Shown: positions 7,212 through 15,542 of the stretch, in pieces
Position numbering within the stretch: the first letter of the stretch is position 1
Layout of the letters: each line of letters begins with the position of its first letter
Assembly (NCBI GenBank): GCA_937915835.1
Contig: CALGHA010000094.1
Coordinates: forward strand, 1-17,693
DNA length: 17,693 nucleotides
Reading direction: 5' to 3'
DNA from: an uncultured Fretibacterium sp.
Lineage (GTDB): Bacteria; Synergistota; Synergistia; Synergistales; Aminobacteriaceae
Notes under the pieces: generated by a model
What the model saw: only the letters and a program-made list of their open reading frames with translations
Told to the model about the DNA's origin: nothing
The model's database searches: none
Program-made: the position numbers and the translations under genes

Positions 7212-7248
7212 TATAATCAACTCACACACAAAATTTTTTCACAGGAGG
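7212..7248 (+). promoter_or_regulatory. -10 box and Shine-Dalgarno of the P-type ATPase gene
   Basis: TATAAT at 7212-7217 lies 38 bases before the ATG at 7256. A strong AGGAGG at 7243-7248, seven bases before the ATG, fixes the start. The -35 position is occupied by the T-rich tail of the preceding terminator and is weak. Confidence 0.55.
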
Positions 7249-7255
7249 AAATTAT

Positions 7256-9796
7256 ATGACTGACATTAAGGGCCTAACTGACTCTCAAGTCGAACAAAGC
7301 CGCCATCAATACGGCACTAACGTTCTCACTCAATTGCCGCAGGAAAAATTACTCACAAAATTTCTCAATAATTTAGCTGACCCAATGATTATAATTCTTC
7401 TATGTGCGCTCGCAATCCAGCTCGTTTTATTCTTCATGGGCCGCGCAGAATGGTTTGAACCCGTCGGAATTTTAATCGCCGTAATAATCGCTGGCAGTGT
7501 CTCATCAATCACCGAATATCAGCAGGAACAAAAAGCCTCAACTCTTAAAGCTCAGCAGGAAGCCGGAGAGACTACAAAAGTTATTCGCAACGGAAGCATT
7601 CACGAAATCCACGTTAGCGAGGTCGTTACGGGCGACATAATTTACCTTCAGGCTGGCGACAAAATCCCTGCTGACGGTGTTATCGTTGAAGGGGAAATTA
7701 AGGTTGACCAGTCAGCTTTGAACGGCGAAACTGAAGAAGCCCCGAAAGTTCCGAATGCTAACGACGAGGAATATAACATTAAAGATTTGCTGAATAAATT
7801 TTATGCTTATCGCGGCACTGTCGTATGTTCGGGAGAAGCCTACATGAAAATCTCCGTTGTTGGCGACAAAACTTTATTCGGTGAACTCGCTCTTGAAGTC
7901 CAGGAAGCTCAACGAAAAACTCCCCTTCAAGTTAAACTCGGCAAGCTCGCTTATCAAATCTCAGTCTTCGGCTACACCGGAGCAAGCGCAATCATAATCG
8001 GAATTTTGCTGAGAACGTTAATATCCGGAAATCTTCCGCCCGATGGCTATGCTTGGGCAAGATTAATCATCGACGCAATCACCGTTGCCGTAACAATCGT
8101 AGTCTGCGCAGTTCCCGAAGGTCTGCCAATGCTCACGTCAATGTTAATGTCCTTCCAGTCAATGCAAATGGCCGGCGATAATGTTCTTGTCCGCAAGATT
8201 AATGGACTTGAGACAGCCGGAAGCCTGAATTTATTATTCAGCGACAAAACAGGAACGATTACCGAAGGAAGATTGAGCATAGCCGAGATTGCTTTACCCG
8301 ACGCAAAAGTCTTTAACACTCTTGCAGACTTGGACAAAATCAGCCGTGAAGATATCTTAATCGGTGCAGGCGTAAACAACAGCGCTTCAGTCGGAGACGG
8401 TCAAGTTATCGGAGGCAACAGCACAGACCGGGCATTAATGGCTTTTTTCATGAGCGATGATGAATATCTCAAGAGGATTGACACGGCTAAGAAAGAAGTC
8501 AAGGAGTTCACGGCGTTTAACTCGGATAAAAAGATGTCGAGCATTGAGCTTAATAACGGAGCAGTTTACTACAAGGGAGCACCGGAAAAAATTATAGCTC
8601 AGTGCAAAAATATTCCCAGCAAGAAGAAACTTGACGATTACATTAACGCCCAAGCTGAACGAGCAATGAGATTATTGGCCGTCGCAAAAGATACAGGCTC
8701 AGGAATGGAATTAGTCTGTGTGCTGAGTATTCGTGATAATGTCCGCAAAGAAGCCGTCGACGCAATCCGTCAGGTTCGTAACGCAGGAATTCAAGTTGTC
8801 ATGATAACAGGCGACAGGAAGGAGACAGCTGTAGCAATCGCGAAGGAAGCCGGATTAATCACGAAGCCCGAAGAAATCGCTATGACTTCCCAAGAAATGG
8901 CCGAGAAATCTGACGATGAACTCAAAGCTATTTTGCCGAACTTGCGCGTAATCTCTCGTGCTCTTCCGTCCGATAAAAGCCGTATGGTGAAAATTGCTCA
9001 GGAATTAAATCTCGTTGTCGGGATGACAGGGGACGGAGTTAATGATTCGCCGGCGTTGAAGAAAGCTGATGTAGGTTTCGCGATGGGTTCAGGAACGGAA
9101 GTTGCAAAAGAGGCTGGAGATATTACAATTCTTGATGACAACTTCAAATCCATAGCAAAAGCAATTCTTTACGGCCGCACAATGTTCAAGAGTATTCGCA
9201 AGTTCTTAGTCTTCCAGCTTACTGTTAACGTCGCGGCTGTGTTAATCTGCTTCTTAGGGCCTTTGTTCGGTCAAAATGTAATTCTCACGGTCATTCAGCT
9301 TTTATTAATCAACTTAGCAATGGACACGTTAGCAGCTATAGCATTCGGCACTGAGCCTCCGAGAGAACAATACATGAATGAGAAGCCAATTCCGCGCGAC
9401 GAGAGCATAATTACGTCGTCAATGCTCAGCGAAATTTTGATTGGCGCGGCTTACATCACGTTTATCTGCCTTGCAGTGTTATTCATTCCGAAGGTTCGCG
9501 GATTATTCGGCAATGTCGACATAATTTATCTCAGGTCAGCAGTCTTCGCGGTCTTCATGATGGCAATAACTTTCAACGGTCTGGCAATGGCAAGCTCGAA
9601 AAATTGCGTGTTCGTGATGTTGTTTATCTTCATAATGCAGTGGGTATTCATCGAGTTCGGCGGAGAAGTCCTGAGCGTTGAGGCGTTAAGTCTTGACTCT
9701 TGGCTGAACTGCTTTGTGCTTGCGGTGCTTGTTGTTCCGTTCAGGTGGGGCGGGAAATATTTAATCAAAAAATATCTTCCTAACCTCGTGAAATAA
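7256..9796 (+). CDS. P-type Ca2+-transporting ATPase, type IIB (PMCA-like)
   Basis: This ATP-driven cation pump of 846 residues is complete. Order: N-terminal cation-ATPase segment, M1-M2 (about 40-90), actuator domain with DQSALNGETEEAPK (NGET in place of TGES), M3-M4 with PEGLP (Glu288), phosphorylation motif DKTGT (Asp330), nucleotide-binding KGAPE, hinge TGDGVND (Asp593), then M5-M10. M5 reads SIRKFLVFQLTVNVAAV and M6 NLAMDTLAAIAFGTEPP, close to plasma-membrane Ca2+-ATPases. Glu288, Asn686 and Asp690 correspond to Ca2+ site II of the family, supporting a single Ca2+ site and Ca2+ (possibly Mn2+) export. No C-terminal calmodulin-type extension is present, as expected for bacteria. It is transcribed alone, between terminators at 7164-7199 and 9810-9846. 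Class is confident, ion less so. Confidence 0.92.
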   Translation: MTDIKGLTDSQVEQSRHQYGTNVLTQLPQEKLLTKFLNNLADPMIIILLCALAIQLVLFFMGRAEWFEPVGILIAVIIAGSVSSITEYQQEQKASTLKAQQEAGETTKVIRNGSIHEIHVSEVVTGDIIYLQAGDKIPADGVIVEGEIKVDQSALNGETEEAPKVPNANDEEYNIKDLLNKFYAYRGTVVCSGEAYMKISVVGDKTLFGELALEVQEAQRKTPLQVKLGKLAYQISVFGYTGASAIIIGILLRTLISGNLPPDGYAWARLIIDAITVAVTIVVCAVPEGLPMLTSMLMSFQSMQMAGDNVLVRKINGLETAGSLNLLFSDKTGTITEGRLSIAEIALPDAKVFNTLADLDKISREDILIGAGVNNSASVGDGQVIGGNSTDRALMAFFMSDDEYLKRIDTAKKEVKEFTAFNSDKKMSSIELNNGAVYYKGAPEKIIAQCKNIPSKKKLDDYINAQAERAMRLLAVAKDTGSGMELVCVLSIRDNVRKEAVDAIRQVRNAGIQVVMITGDRKETAVAIAKEAGLITKPEEIAMTSQEMAEKSDDELKAILPNLRVISRALPSDKSRMVKIAQELNLVVGMTGDGVNDSPALKKADVGFAMGSGTEVAKEAGDITILDDNFKSIAKAILYGRTMFKSIRKFLVFQLTVNVAAVLICFLGPLFGQNVILTVIQLLLINLAMDTLAAIAFGTEPPREQYMNEKPIPRDESIITSSMLSEILIGAAYITFICLAVLFIPKVRGLFGNVDIIYLRSAVFAVFMMAITFNGLAMASSKNCVFVMLFIFIMQWVFIEFGGEVLSVEALSLDSWLNCFVLAVLVVPFRWGGKYLIKKYLPNLVK

Positions 9797-9809
9797 TCGC
9801 AATAAATAA

Positions 9810-9846
9810 ATCCCCTCTGCCGTAACTCAACAGGGGGGATAATTTT
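9810..9846. terminator. Bidirectional terminator between the ATPase and the DUF697-like gene
   Basis: A 10-bp stem (ATCCCCTCTG at 9810-9819 with CAGGGGGGAT at 9831-9840, one G-U pair) has an 11-nt loop. It is followed by AATTTTT on the + strand and by TTATTTATT on the - strand. It serves two convergent genes. Confidence 0.8.
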
Positions 9847-9869
9847 TCTTCATCTGCAAAAGTTAAAAG

Positions 9870-10676
9870 TTAATGGAATAGATTAATTGCTTGATTGAAG
9901 TATTTCATTGCTCCGGGCGGAAGTAACTGATATTCCCCAAGCACGAATAATACTACACTAAGTAAAGCGACAGTAATCAAAGTATTGAAGGCATTAACGA
10001 ACGCGCCGCATATTAAGTTCCATATTCCGTTTAAAGTCCATGTCAACACTTGAACAGCCCGACCGCTGACAAGTCCCCACAACAAGCTGAAAAATCCGCG
10101 TACAGCCCCCCATACAGAACTCACGACATAGACACAGCTGCGCCATAAAAGAATGGGTAAATAAGCTAACATTTTAAGAATTTTTACGACAGTCAGGCCA
10201 ATTTGTGAAAATACTGTTCTCAATGAATATGCCGAATGTTGAGCTATTTCTTCAGCTTTAAGTCTCTCTTCAGCTTCTTGTTGCGCTTGTTCGGCTTCAA
10301 TCGCTGTCTCCTTAGCAAAATAGTTCGCTATTGACCATCCGACAGCTTCGGTCATTGCAAATGCTGTAGAGCCGTTCACAATATTTCCCACTATAGGCAG
10401 CCATGTTAATGACTGTGATATTGTTCTTCCTACGAAAGCTGCGGTAAATGATGAGAGCAGGGCTTTTATGGCGGTATCAGTTAGACTTTTGCCGAAAACA
10501 TTTCCCAGAGATGCGACCATTCCAATTTGTAAAGGCGTAATAACAAGAGTATCTGACGTAGGAATTTGCGCAAGTCCTCCTCCGATAGCTCCGGCGGCAA
10601 CAGCGGCAGAATGAATAATTGCATGACACTTTGAGCGTTCTTGTTCACTCATATATTCTGCGTTTTCTTCACTCAC
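9870..10676 (-). CDS. DUF697-like membrane protein with coiled-coil and C-terminal membrane domain
   Basis: The start is set at the GTG at 10676, not the ATG at 10685. The strong GAGGAGGT (10686-10693) is directly against that ATG but about ten bases from the GTG, the spacing seen at other genes here. The 268-residue protein begins with a hydrophilic stretch, then a domain resembling DUF697: CHAIIHSAAVAAGAIGGG, QIPTSDTLVITPLQIGMV, LGNVFGKSLTD, then a long hydrophobic hairpin with VGNIVNGSTAFAMTEAVGW. DUF697 is found alone or fused to small GTPases and is predicted to sit in or on the inner membrane. Residues about 125-148 are a Glu/Ala/Gln-rich probable coiled coil. The rest is several aromatic-rich hydrophobic segments (about 165-258) that I do not recognise. 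Function unknown; it is transcribed alone. Confidence 0.65.
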   Translation of the reverse strand: MSEENAEYMSEQERSKCHAIIHSAAVAAGAIGGGLAQIPTSDTLVITPLQIGMVASLGNVFGKSLTDTAIKALLSSFTAAFVGRTISQSLTWLPIVGNIVNGSTAFAMTEAVGWSIANYFAKETAIEAEQAQQEAEERLKAEEIAQHSAYSLRTVFSQIGLTVVKILKMLAYLPILLWRSCVYVVSSVWGAVRGFFSLLWGLVSGRAVQVLTWTLNGIWNLICGAFVNAFNTLITVALLSVVLFVLGEYQLLPPGAMKYFNQAINLFH

Positions 10677-10823
10677 GATAAACATACCTCCTCACGAAAT
10701 ATGTAAAATTACGCCAAACAGCTCCAGCTTTCACGAAGAAACTACCTGACGCAAAACAAAAGCACACAACTAATAAATTCATATCCCTCTTCATAAAATC
10801 AATGCGTAATTTTTCGGAATGAG

Positions 10824-10862
10824 TATAATTAACTGCAAGAAACTTATTTATTCCGAAGGGAG
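10824..10862 (+). promoter_or_regulatory. -10 box and Shine-Dalgarno of the GH57 gene
   Basis: TATAAT at 10824-10829 followed by TAAC lies 41 bases before the TTG start. AAGGGAG at 10856-10862 lies eight bases before the TTG at 10871 and decides this unusual start codon. No convincing -35 is seen. Confidence 0.5.
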
Positions 10863-10870
10863 ATGTTATT

Positions 10871-13291
10871 TTGCCGCGCTATATATGTATTCACGGACAC
10901 TTCTACCAGCCTCCGCGCGAAAATCCCTGGCTTGAGACCGTCGAGATTCAGGAAAGTGCTGCCCCATGGCATGACTGGAACGCAAGAATTTCCGCAGAAT
11001 GTTACAGCCGCAATGCCGCATCACGTATTCTTAATCAGCAGGGATATATCCGTAAGATCTGCAATAATTATTCCCGAATGAGCTTTAATATTGGCCCGAC
11101 GTTATTAACATGGCTTGAGGAAAAAGATCCGTTATGTTATGCCGCAATCCTCGAAGCCGATAAACTTAGCCGCAAAAGATTTTCCGGACATGGTTCAGCG
11201 ATGGCCCAAGTCTACAATCACATCATTATGCCGTTAGCATCACGGCGCGACAAGGAGACGCAAGTAAAATGGGGGATTGCAGACTTCAAAAAGAGATTTG
11301 GACGAATGCCCGAAGGAATGTGGCTTGCTGAATGTGCCGTTGATACAGAGACGCTTGAAGTCCTCGCCGAAAACGGAATAATTTTCACAGTTCTTTCACC
11401 GTATCAGGCTCAAGCTGTAAAAGTTATCGGCTGGGGAGATTGGAAGGACGTATCAGGAGCGAAAATTGACACAACTTGCGCTTATCTCTGCAAATTACCG
11501 TCTGGACGCAAGATAAATTTATTCTTCTATGACGGAGTTTTATCACAGAAAATTGCTTTCGGAGGACTTCTCGATGATGGAGGAAATTTCGCACGCGCTT
11601 TAATCGACGCTAATCCGGTTCACGGAAAACCTGTTTTATCACACGTTGCGACTGACGGCGAGAGTTACGGACATCATCATAAACATGGCGACATGGCTTT
11701 AGCTTATTGCTTGGAATGCCTCGATAACTCCTCCGAAGCATTGTTGACAATTTACGGCGAATACTTAGCTTTTTATCCTCCTGAGAGCGAAGTAAAAATC
11801 ATCGAAAACTCATCATGGAGCTGTGCTCACGGTGTTGAACGCTGGCGAAGTGATTGTTCATGCGGCGACGGAACTCCGGGCTATCATCATAAATGGCGTA
11901 AGCCCCTGAGAAATGCCATGAACGATTTACGGGACAAACTCGCTGAAATTTACGAACGAAGCGATTTATTCATTGACAAGTGGGAAGCAAGAAATGATTA
12001 CATTGACGTAATTCTTGACCGTTGCGACGAAAATATTAACTCATTCTTGAAAGTTCATGCCTCTCATAAATTGAACGATGATGAACGAATGCGCGCGTTA
12101 ATGCTCCTTGAGATGCAGAGAAACTCACTCTTAATGTTCACGTCATGCGGATGGTTCTTTGATGAGATTTCGAGGATTGAGCCGGTTCAAATTATGCGTT
12201 ATGCCGCACGTGCAATCGAACTCGCTAAAATTCTGACGGGTGAAGATTTAGAGCCAGCATTCATGAAGTTATTGGCCGAAGCTCCCAGCAACGTCCCGGA
12301 ATTACACGACGGAGCAAAGATTTACGAGTTACGCGCAAAATTGGGAAGAACTGACAGGAAACAGATTGCCGCGTATTATGGGATTTCGTCATTGCTTGAG
12401 GATTACAGGCCTATATTCTCCGAAGGATGCTGGGACATGTCGGGTAATGCCGTAAAAGTTGAGCTTGAAGGGAAAAAGCCGTTTTCAGCGGGAAAAGTTC
12501 ACGTTCGCTCAAGGATTACGGGCATCGAAGGGCATTATATTTTTGCCGCGAATATCAATCAAGGGGGCGGCTCGTTAATCTCGTGCGGAATTTGTGAGGA
12601 TAATTCACCTGAGCAGGACTTGACGAATGATGACGTTTTCGAGCTTCAAGGGATGTTTTACAGCGACGAGTGCGAAAAGTTATTATTCGAGAAATTCGGC
12701 TATGATCAATTTACACTGAATAATATTCCGGCCAATTCAAGACATAGATTAATCACGGAGCTTTTACAGCAGGATATTCACAAGCTCGAGGACCGCGTAA
12801 AATCGATAACGAATGATTATGACCAGTTGCTTGAATACTTGAACTTGTTGGGGTCAAAGCCTCCTGCAATCATAACTTTAGCCGCTGAATTTACTTTGAC
12901 GGCCGAAATCGTGAAAAAACTTGAGGAACATGATCCTGATGTTGCCGCAATCCGAAGAATTTTCGAGCTCGCTAGTTTCTGGAAGGTCAAGCCTGACGAA
13001 GAAAGAATACGTTTTGCATTTTCAGACTGTATCAACGAGATTTTGACTGAGTTATGCATGGGCGGGCTTAATATGGACGCTGTGGAAGACTTGAACGAGT
13101 TAATGAGCTTATTCAACGAAAAATTTGAATGGAACTTGAGCTTGTACGAATCGCAAAATCTATATTATGAGCTTCTCAAGCAGCAGGGAAAATCTCTCAA
13201 GGACGAACCCGAACGAATACGCAAGGCACTTTATGAACTCGGCCATGAGCTGAGATTTTCGGACGAGATGTTGAAAATGTTGAAGGCGTAA
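10871..13291 (+). CDS. Glycoside hydrolase family 57 protein with DUF3536
   Basis: This complete 806-residue protein starts at TTG: PRYICIHGHFYQPPRENPWLE is the characteristic N-terminus of this GH57 subgroup and a Shine-Dalgarno fits. GH57 enzymes are retaining alpha-glucan-active amylases, branching enzymes or 4-alpha-glucanotransferases. Visible motifs: HGHFYQPP (8-15), MWLAECAVDTETLEVL with Glu154 as the likely nucleophile, and SHVATDGESYGHHHKHGDMAL with Asp262 as the likely acid/base. The C-terminal half (about 290-806) is the helical DUF3536 region, including the SSWSCAHGVERWRSDCSC cysteine-bearing segment. There is no signal peptide, so it is probably cytoplasmic and may act on glycogen or storage maltodextrin. 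No other glycogen genes are nearby. It is flanked by its own promoter and a terminator at 13301-13336. Family is certain, exact activity not shown for this subgroup. Confidence 0.93.
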   Translation: MPRYICIHGHFYQPPRENPWLETVEIQESAAPWHDWNARISAECYSRNAASRILNQQGYIRKICNNYSRMSFNIGPTLLTWLEEKDPLCYAAILEADKLSRKRFSGHGSAMAQVYNHIIMPLASRRDKETQVKWGIADFKKRFGRMPEGMWLAECAVDTETLEVLAENGIIFTVLSPYQAQAVKVIGWGDWKDVSGAKIDTTCAYLCKLPSGRKINLFFYDGVLSQKIAFGGLLDDGGNFARALIDANPVHGKPVLSHVATDGESYGHHHKHGDMALAYCLECLDNSSEALLTIYGEYLAFYPPESEVKIIENSSWSCAHGVERWRSDCSCGDGTPGYHHKWRKPLRNAMNDLRDKLAEIYERSDLFIDKWEARNDYIDVILDRCDENINSFLKVHASHKLNDDERMRALMLLEMQRNSLLMFTSCGWFFDEISRIEPVQIMRYAARAIELAKILTGEDLEPAFMKLLAEAPSNVPELHDGAKIYELRAKLGRTDRKQIAAYYGISSLLEDYRPIFSEGCWDMSGNAVKVELEGKKPFSAGKVHVRSRITGIEGHYIFAANINQGGGSLISCGICEDNSPEQDLTNDDVFELQGMFYSDECEKLLFEKFGYDQFTLNNIPANSRHRLITELLQQDIHKLEDRVKSITNDYDQLLEYLNLLGSKPPAIITLAAEFTLTAEIVKKLEEHDPDVAAIRRIFELASFWKVKPDEERIRFAFSDCINEILTELCMGGLNMDAVEDLNELMSLFNEKFEWNLSLYESQNLYYELLKQQGKSLKDEPERIRKALYELGHELRFSDEMLKMLKA

Positions 13292-13300
13292 AAAAGTTTA

Positions 13301-13336
13301 TCCCTCTCCTGACGGTAATTTTAGGGGAGGGAATTT
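13301..13336 (+). terminator. Terminator after the GH57 gene
   Basis: TCCCTCTCCT (13301-13310) pairs with AGGGGAGGGA (13323-13332), ten pairs including one G-U, with a 12-nt loop. Only a short ATTTT run follows, so termination may be partial. The next gene's -10 begins eight bases later. Confidence 0.6.
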
Positions 13337-13339
13337 TGC

Positions 13340-13367
13340 TATAATTAACTAGAAATCATCAAGGAGG
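13340..13367 (+). promoter_or_regulatory. -10 box and Shine-Dalgarno for the small membrane protein (and nikR)
   Basis: TGC-TATAAT (hexamer at 13340-13345) lies 32 bases before the ATG at 13378. AAGGAGG at 13361-13367 is ten bases before that ATG. The -35 position falls in the terminator loop and is weak. Confidence 0.5.
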
Positions 13368-13377
13368 AAGATTAACA

Positions 13378-13803
13378 ATGTTTTCATTCATAAATATACG
13401 CAGATACTTCAAGAAATTTCTTAATCCCTCGTTATACATGGGCGGATTTGATTACGTTCTGCAAATTTGGCGTGAAGCTGAGGGAAAAGATAAGGGAATT
13501 TTATTACTCGTATTCTCGCCGATGTTCTTATGCCTGGTCGGGTTCGTGTTCAGCATAATTCACTTCGTTCTGTTCGTACTGCCTTCATTCCTGTTCAGCT
13601 TCTTGGGTTGGGGATTATTAAGCGCAATTTTCGGCTCTGGAGGAAAATATTTTTACAAACACTTCACCGGACATGAGCTTAAAACTCCAAGCAAAGATGG
13701 CGTAATCGAAGCTGATTTTGTTGTTGATGAAGTCGAAGAGGAGAAAGCCGAAGAGCCGGAGCCTGCCAAGAAAACAATGACACGTAAAAAGTCTGACGAG
13801 TGA
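13378..13803 (+). CDS. Hypothetical small membrane protein with charged C-terminal tail
   Basis: I do not recognise this 141-residue protein. A basic, amphipathic N-terminus (INIRRYFKKFLNPSLYMGGFDYVLQIWREAEGKDKG) is followed by a hydrophobic region of about residues 40-83 that would make two membrane segments, then GGKYFYKHFTGHELKTPSKDG. It ends in an acidic stretch (DEVEEEKAEEPEPAKK) and a short basic end. The strong AAGGAGG, its own -10 box and coding periodicity support a real gene. nikR follows 60 bases later on the same strand without a clear terminator, so they may be co-transcribed. Function cannot be inferred. Confidence 0.7.
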   Translation: MFSFINIRRYFKKFLNPSLYMGGFDYVLQIWREAEGKDKGILLLVFSPMFLCLVGFVFSIIHFVLFVLPSFLFSFLGWGLLSAIFGSGGKYFYKHFTGHELKTPSKDGVIEADFVVDEVEEEKAEEPEPAKKTMTRKKSDE

Positions 13804-13863
13804 AAAAATTCCGTTGGGTTTATCAAGAAAAGAGAAAGTTCTGAATTTTTCAGGAAAAAGCTA

Positions 13864-14274
13864 ATGAGTGAGAAATTAATACGTTTCAGCATAACAGTTC
13901 CCGAAGATTTGTTGAACGAGTTTGAAGGGAGCTGTTACGCTGATAATCGGGAAAATCGTTCCGAAGCAATCAGAAATCTCATGCGCGCGTCTGTCTCGTC
14001 CGAACGCTGGAAGTCCAACACGGGAGAAGTCTGCGCAATAATCTCAATAGTTTATGACCATCATATTAATGAGCTTACTCGCAAACTTACGGCGGCTCAA
14101 CATGACTTTGGACACGTGATAATCTGCTCAACTCACGTACACTTGAACCATGAAACCTGCCTTGAATGTGTAATCACTAAGGGCCTCGCGAGCGATATTC
14201 AGAAATTTATTGAGGCATTGCGGGATATTCGAGGGATTAAGAGCTTGAATTTCAACGTAACAGCCGAGATTTAA
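13864..14274 (+). CDS. nikR: NikR-type nickel-responsive ribbon-helix-helix regulator
   Basis: NikR represses nickel uptake genes when bound to Ni2+. The 136-residue protein matches the family length. The N-terminal ribbon-helix-helix (about 1-50: LIRFSITVPEDLLNEFE, then NRENRSEAIRNLMR) binds DNA as a dimer. The C-terminal ACT-like domain forms the tetramer. All four high-affinity nickel ligands of E. coli NikR (His76, His87, His89, Cys95) are present with a constant offset of four: His80, His91, His93, Cys99, in QHDF and STHVHLNHETC. The ATG at 13864 follows an AGGA-type ribosome site. No nickel transporter or nickel enzyme is in the window and I found no obvious GTATGA/TCATAC-type operator, so the target is elsewhere. 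Its stop overlaps the convergent GT11 stop. Confidence 0.9.
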   Translation: MSEKLIRFSITVPEDLLNEFEGSCYADNRENRSEAIRNLMRASVSSERWKSNTGEVCAIISIVYDHHINELTRKLTAAQHDFGHVIICSTHVHLNHETCLECVITKGLASDIQKFIEALRDIRGIKSLNFNVTAEI

Positions 14275-15179
14275 TCACATCTTATCCATTCTGACGGCAG
14301 CAAATCATCACTTACAATCTGACCTGGAAGCCATAAGTTCAAATCCGGCGCGATAATAATTTTCTTGGGATTGTCATTGAGCCAGGCTCCCCACCAAGAA
14401 AAAGTTGACGGCCCCATAATTACATGCTTGCATATACTCATTAAGGCCATATCCTGCTGAGCTGTTTGTCCATTAATGAAAGTGTAATCGGCTTCATGAA
14501 TTTTCGGCAAGTTTTCGCGGCACCAAGCAATATCATCACTGAACACGAAGAACTTAATATCGCTAGTTAAGGCTGAAATTTTCTCGATAGCATGTCTCGT
14601 GTAATTATCATCTGAAGCAAGAAAGTCTTTGCGAGTAACTTTATCTCCTCGTCTGATGTGAAGCGCGACGGAATTACAGGCTTTGATCTTCTCTGAGAGT
14701 TCAGGGTTGAAACAGTCGGCTGAAAACGTAAATTTTTTCCTAACGAGATCTTTAACATCAGCGAAATATTTCTCGGTTTCCCAGTAACCTGATAAATAAA
14801 TATTGTCCGGAGCAGTCATGAGATAATCGCTAGTGTCAGCTTCATAAAAAACTTTTCCCTTTCTGAGTATTCCTGTTCTGCTGAGTAACTCATAAAGTAA
14901 TCGCCTGAATGGATGCTTGTAAATGCTCTGTCCTCTTATGCCTAAATAATCTACGACAGCTTGAGCCTTCACAAACTTCCAGATTTCTTTTAGCGAGGCT
15001 CTGCGTTCGGTTATGTTCGGGAATTTGTCGAGAAAATTTCCGCGCACGTCAGGTTCATCATAGCCCCAAGTATCTAAAACGAGTTCAGTCTTGAGACGTT
15101 GAGACAAAGCAAGACCGGCGGCATACATGAACATTTGATTTCCCATTCCGGCATGGGGAAGAATTAAGTCAATAATCAT
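14271..15179 (-). CDS. Glycosyltransferase family 11 (alpha-1,2-fucosyltransferase-type)
   Basis: GT11 enzymes transfer L-fucose from GDP-fucose, usually in alpha-1,2 linkage to galactose, in LPS or capsule. The start is the ATG at 15179: the AGGAG at 15190-15194 is about ten bases from it but only one from the GTG at 15188. The 302-residue product has the family motifs in order: HAGMGNQMFMYA near the N-terminus (GDP-sugar fold), YLSGYWETEKYF, VALHIRRGD (174-179 region, the nucleotide-binding HxRRGD), FFVFSDDIAWCRENL and the C-terminal STFSWWGAWLN. There is no signal peptide; it is expected in the cytoplasm or at the inner membrane face. No GDP-fucose synthesis genes are seen here. It stands alone, separated from the upstream cupin operon by a terminator, and its last codon overlaps nikR's stop. 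Confidence 0.93.
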   Translation of the reverse strand: MIIDLILPHAGMGNQMFMYAAGLALSQRLKTELVLDTWGYDEPDVRGNFLDKFPNITERRASLKEIWKFVKAQAVVDYLGIRGQSIYKHPFRRLLYELLSRTGILRKGKVFYEADTSDYLMTAPDNIYLSGYWETEKYFADVKDLVRKKFTFSADCFNPELSEKIKACNSVALHIRRGDKVTRKDFLASDDNYTRHAIEKISALTSDIKFFVFSDDIAWCRENLPKIHEADYTFINGQTAQQDMALMSICKHVIMGPSTFSWWGAWLNDNPKKIIIAPDLNLWLPGQIVSDDLLPSEWIRCD

Positions 15180-15206
15180 AATTAACACGCTCCTGAAAAT
15201 TATTCT

Positions 15207-15238
15207 AGCATAAAAAATTCTCCCCCGATTTCACTCAG
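15207..15238 (-). terminator. Probable terminator after the cupin gene
   Basis: On the - strand, TCTCCT pairs with GGGAGA (six pairs, last one G-U), with a loop of about 12 nt, and is followed by ATTTTTTA. The left arm includes the last codons of the cupin gene. The stem is short, so strength is uncertain. Confidence 0.5.
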
Positions 15239-15542
15239 GAGAGAACACCGTCAACCAAATACAGGGGCTTGAAGTGTAAATTACTCTATGACGTTCATGC
15301 GCAGGAATTATTACCCAGTCGCCAGAGTTAAGCTCTAAAGTCTCACGCTCAAACTCTAATTTTGCATTTCCCTTCAAGACAGCGGCAAATTCGATTTCGT
15401 CCTGATCGTACCAGAATCCAGGCGGCGAAGTATGACCGTCCGAAACAATACGTTCAACCCGTGAAGCGTTTGAGATTAAGACTTCGACGAACTCATCATC
15501 AGAACGTTCAACAGGTGAGAATAAATTTCCAGTTTTAAGCAT
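15231..15542 (-). CDS. Small cupin-domain protein
   Basis: This 103-residue protein consists of a single cupin beta-barrel. The cupin signature is clear: DQDEIEFAAVLKGNAKLEFE (first motif region, in which the usual His pair is replaced by Gln/Asp/Glu), then LNSGDWVIIPAHERHRVIYTS with GDWV.IPA and the metal-ligand type His of the second motif. It may bind a metal or small molecule; some relatives are described as cupins of carbonyl or redox stress operons. Its ATG abuts the flavodoxin stop (TAAATG), so it is the last gene of the dehydrogenase-flavodoxin-cupin operon. The exact substrate is unknown. Confidence 0.85.
   Translation of the reverse strand: MLKTGNLFSPVERSDDEFVEVLISNASRVERIVSDGHTSPPGFWYDQDEIEFAAVLKGNAKLEFERETLELNSGDWVIIPAHERHRVIYTSSPCIWLTVFSPE

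Noticed and set aside
13804..13863. Terminator or operator between the small membrane protein and nikR
   Set aside because: A TGAAAAA..TTC / GAATTTTTCA inverted repeat is present, but the loop is about 30 nt, the stem is AT-only with a bulge, and no NikR operator motif is seen.
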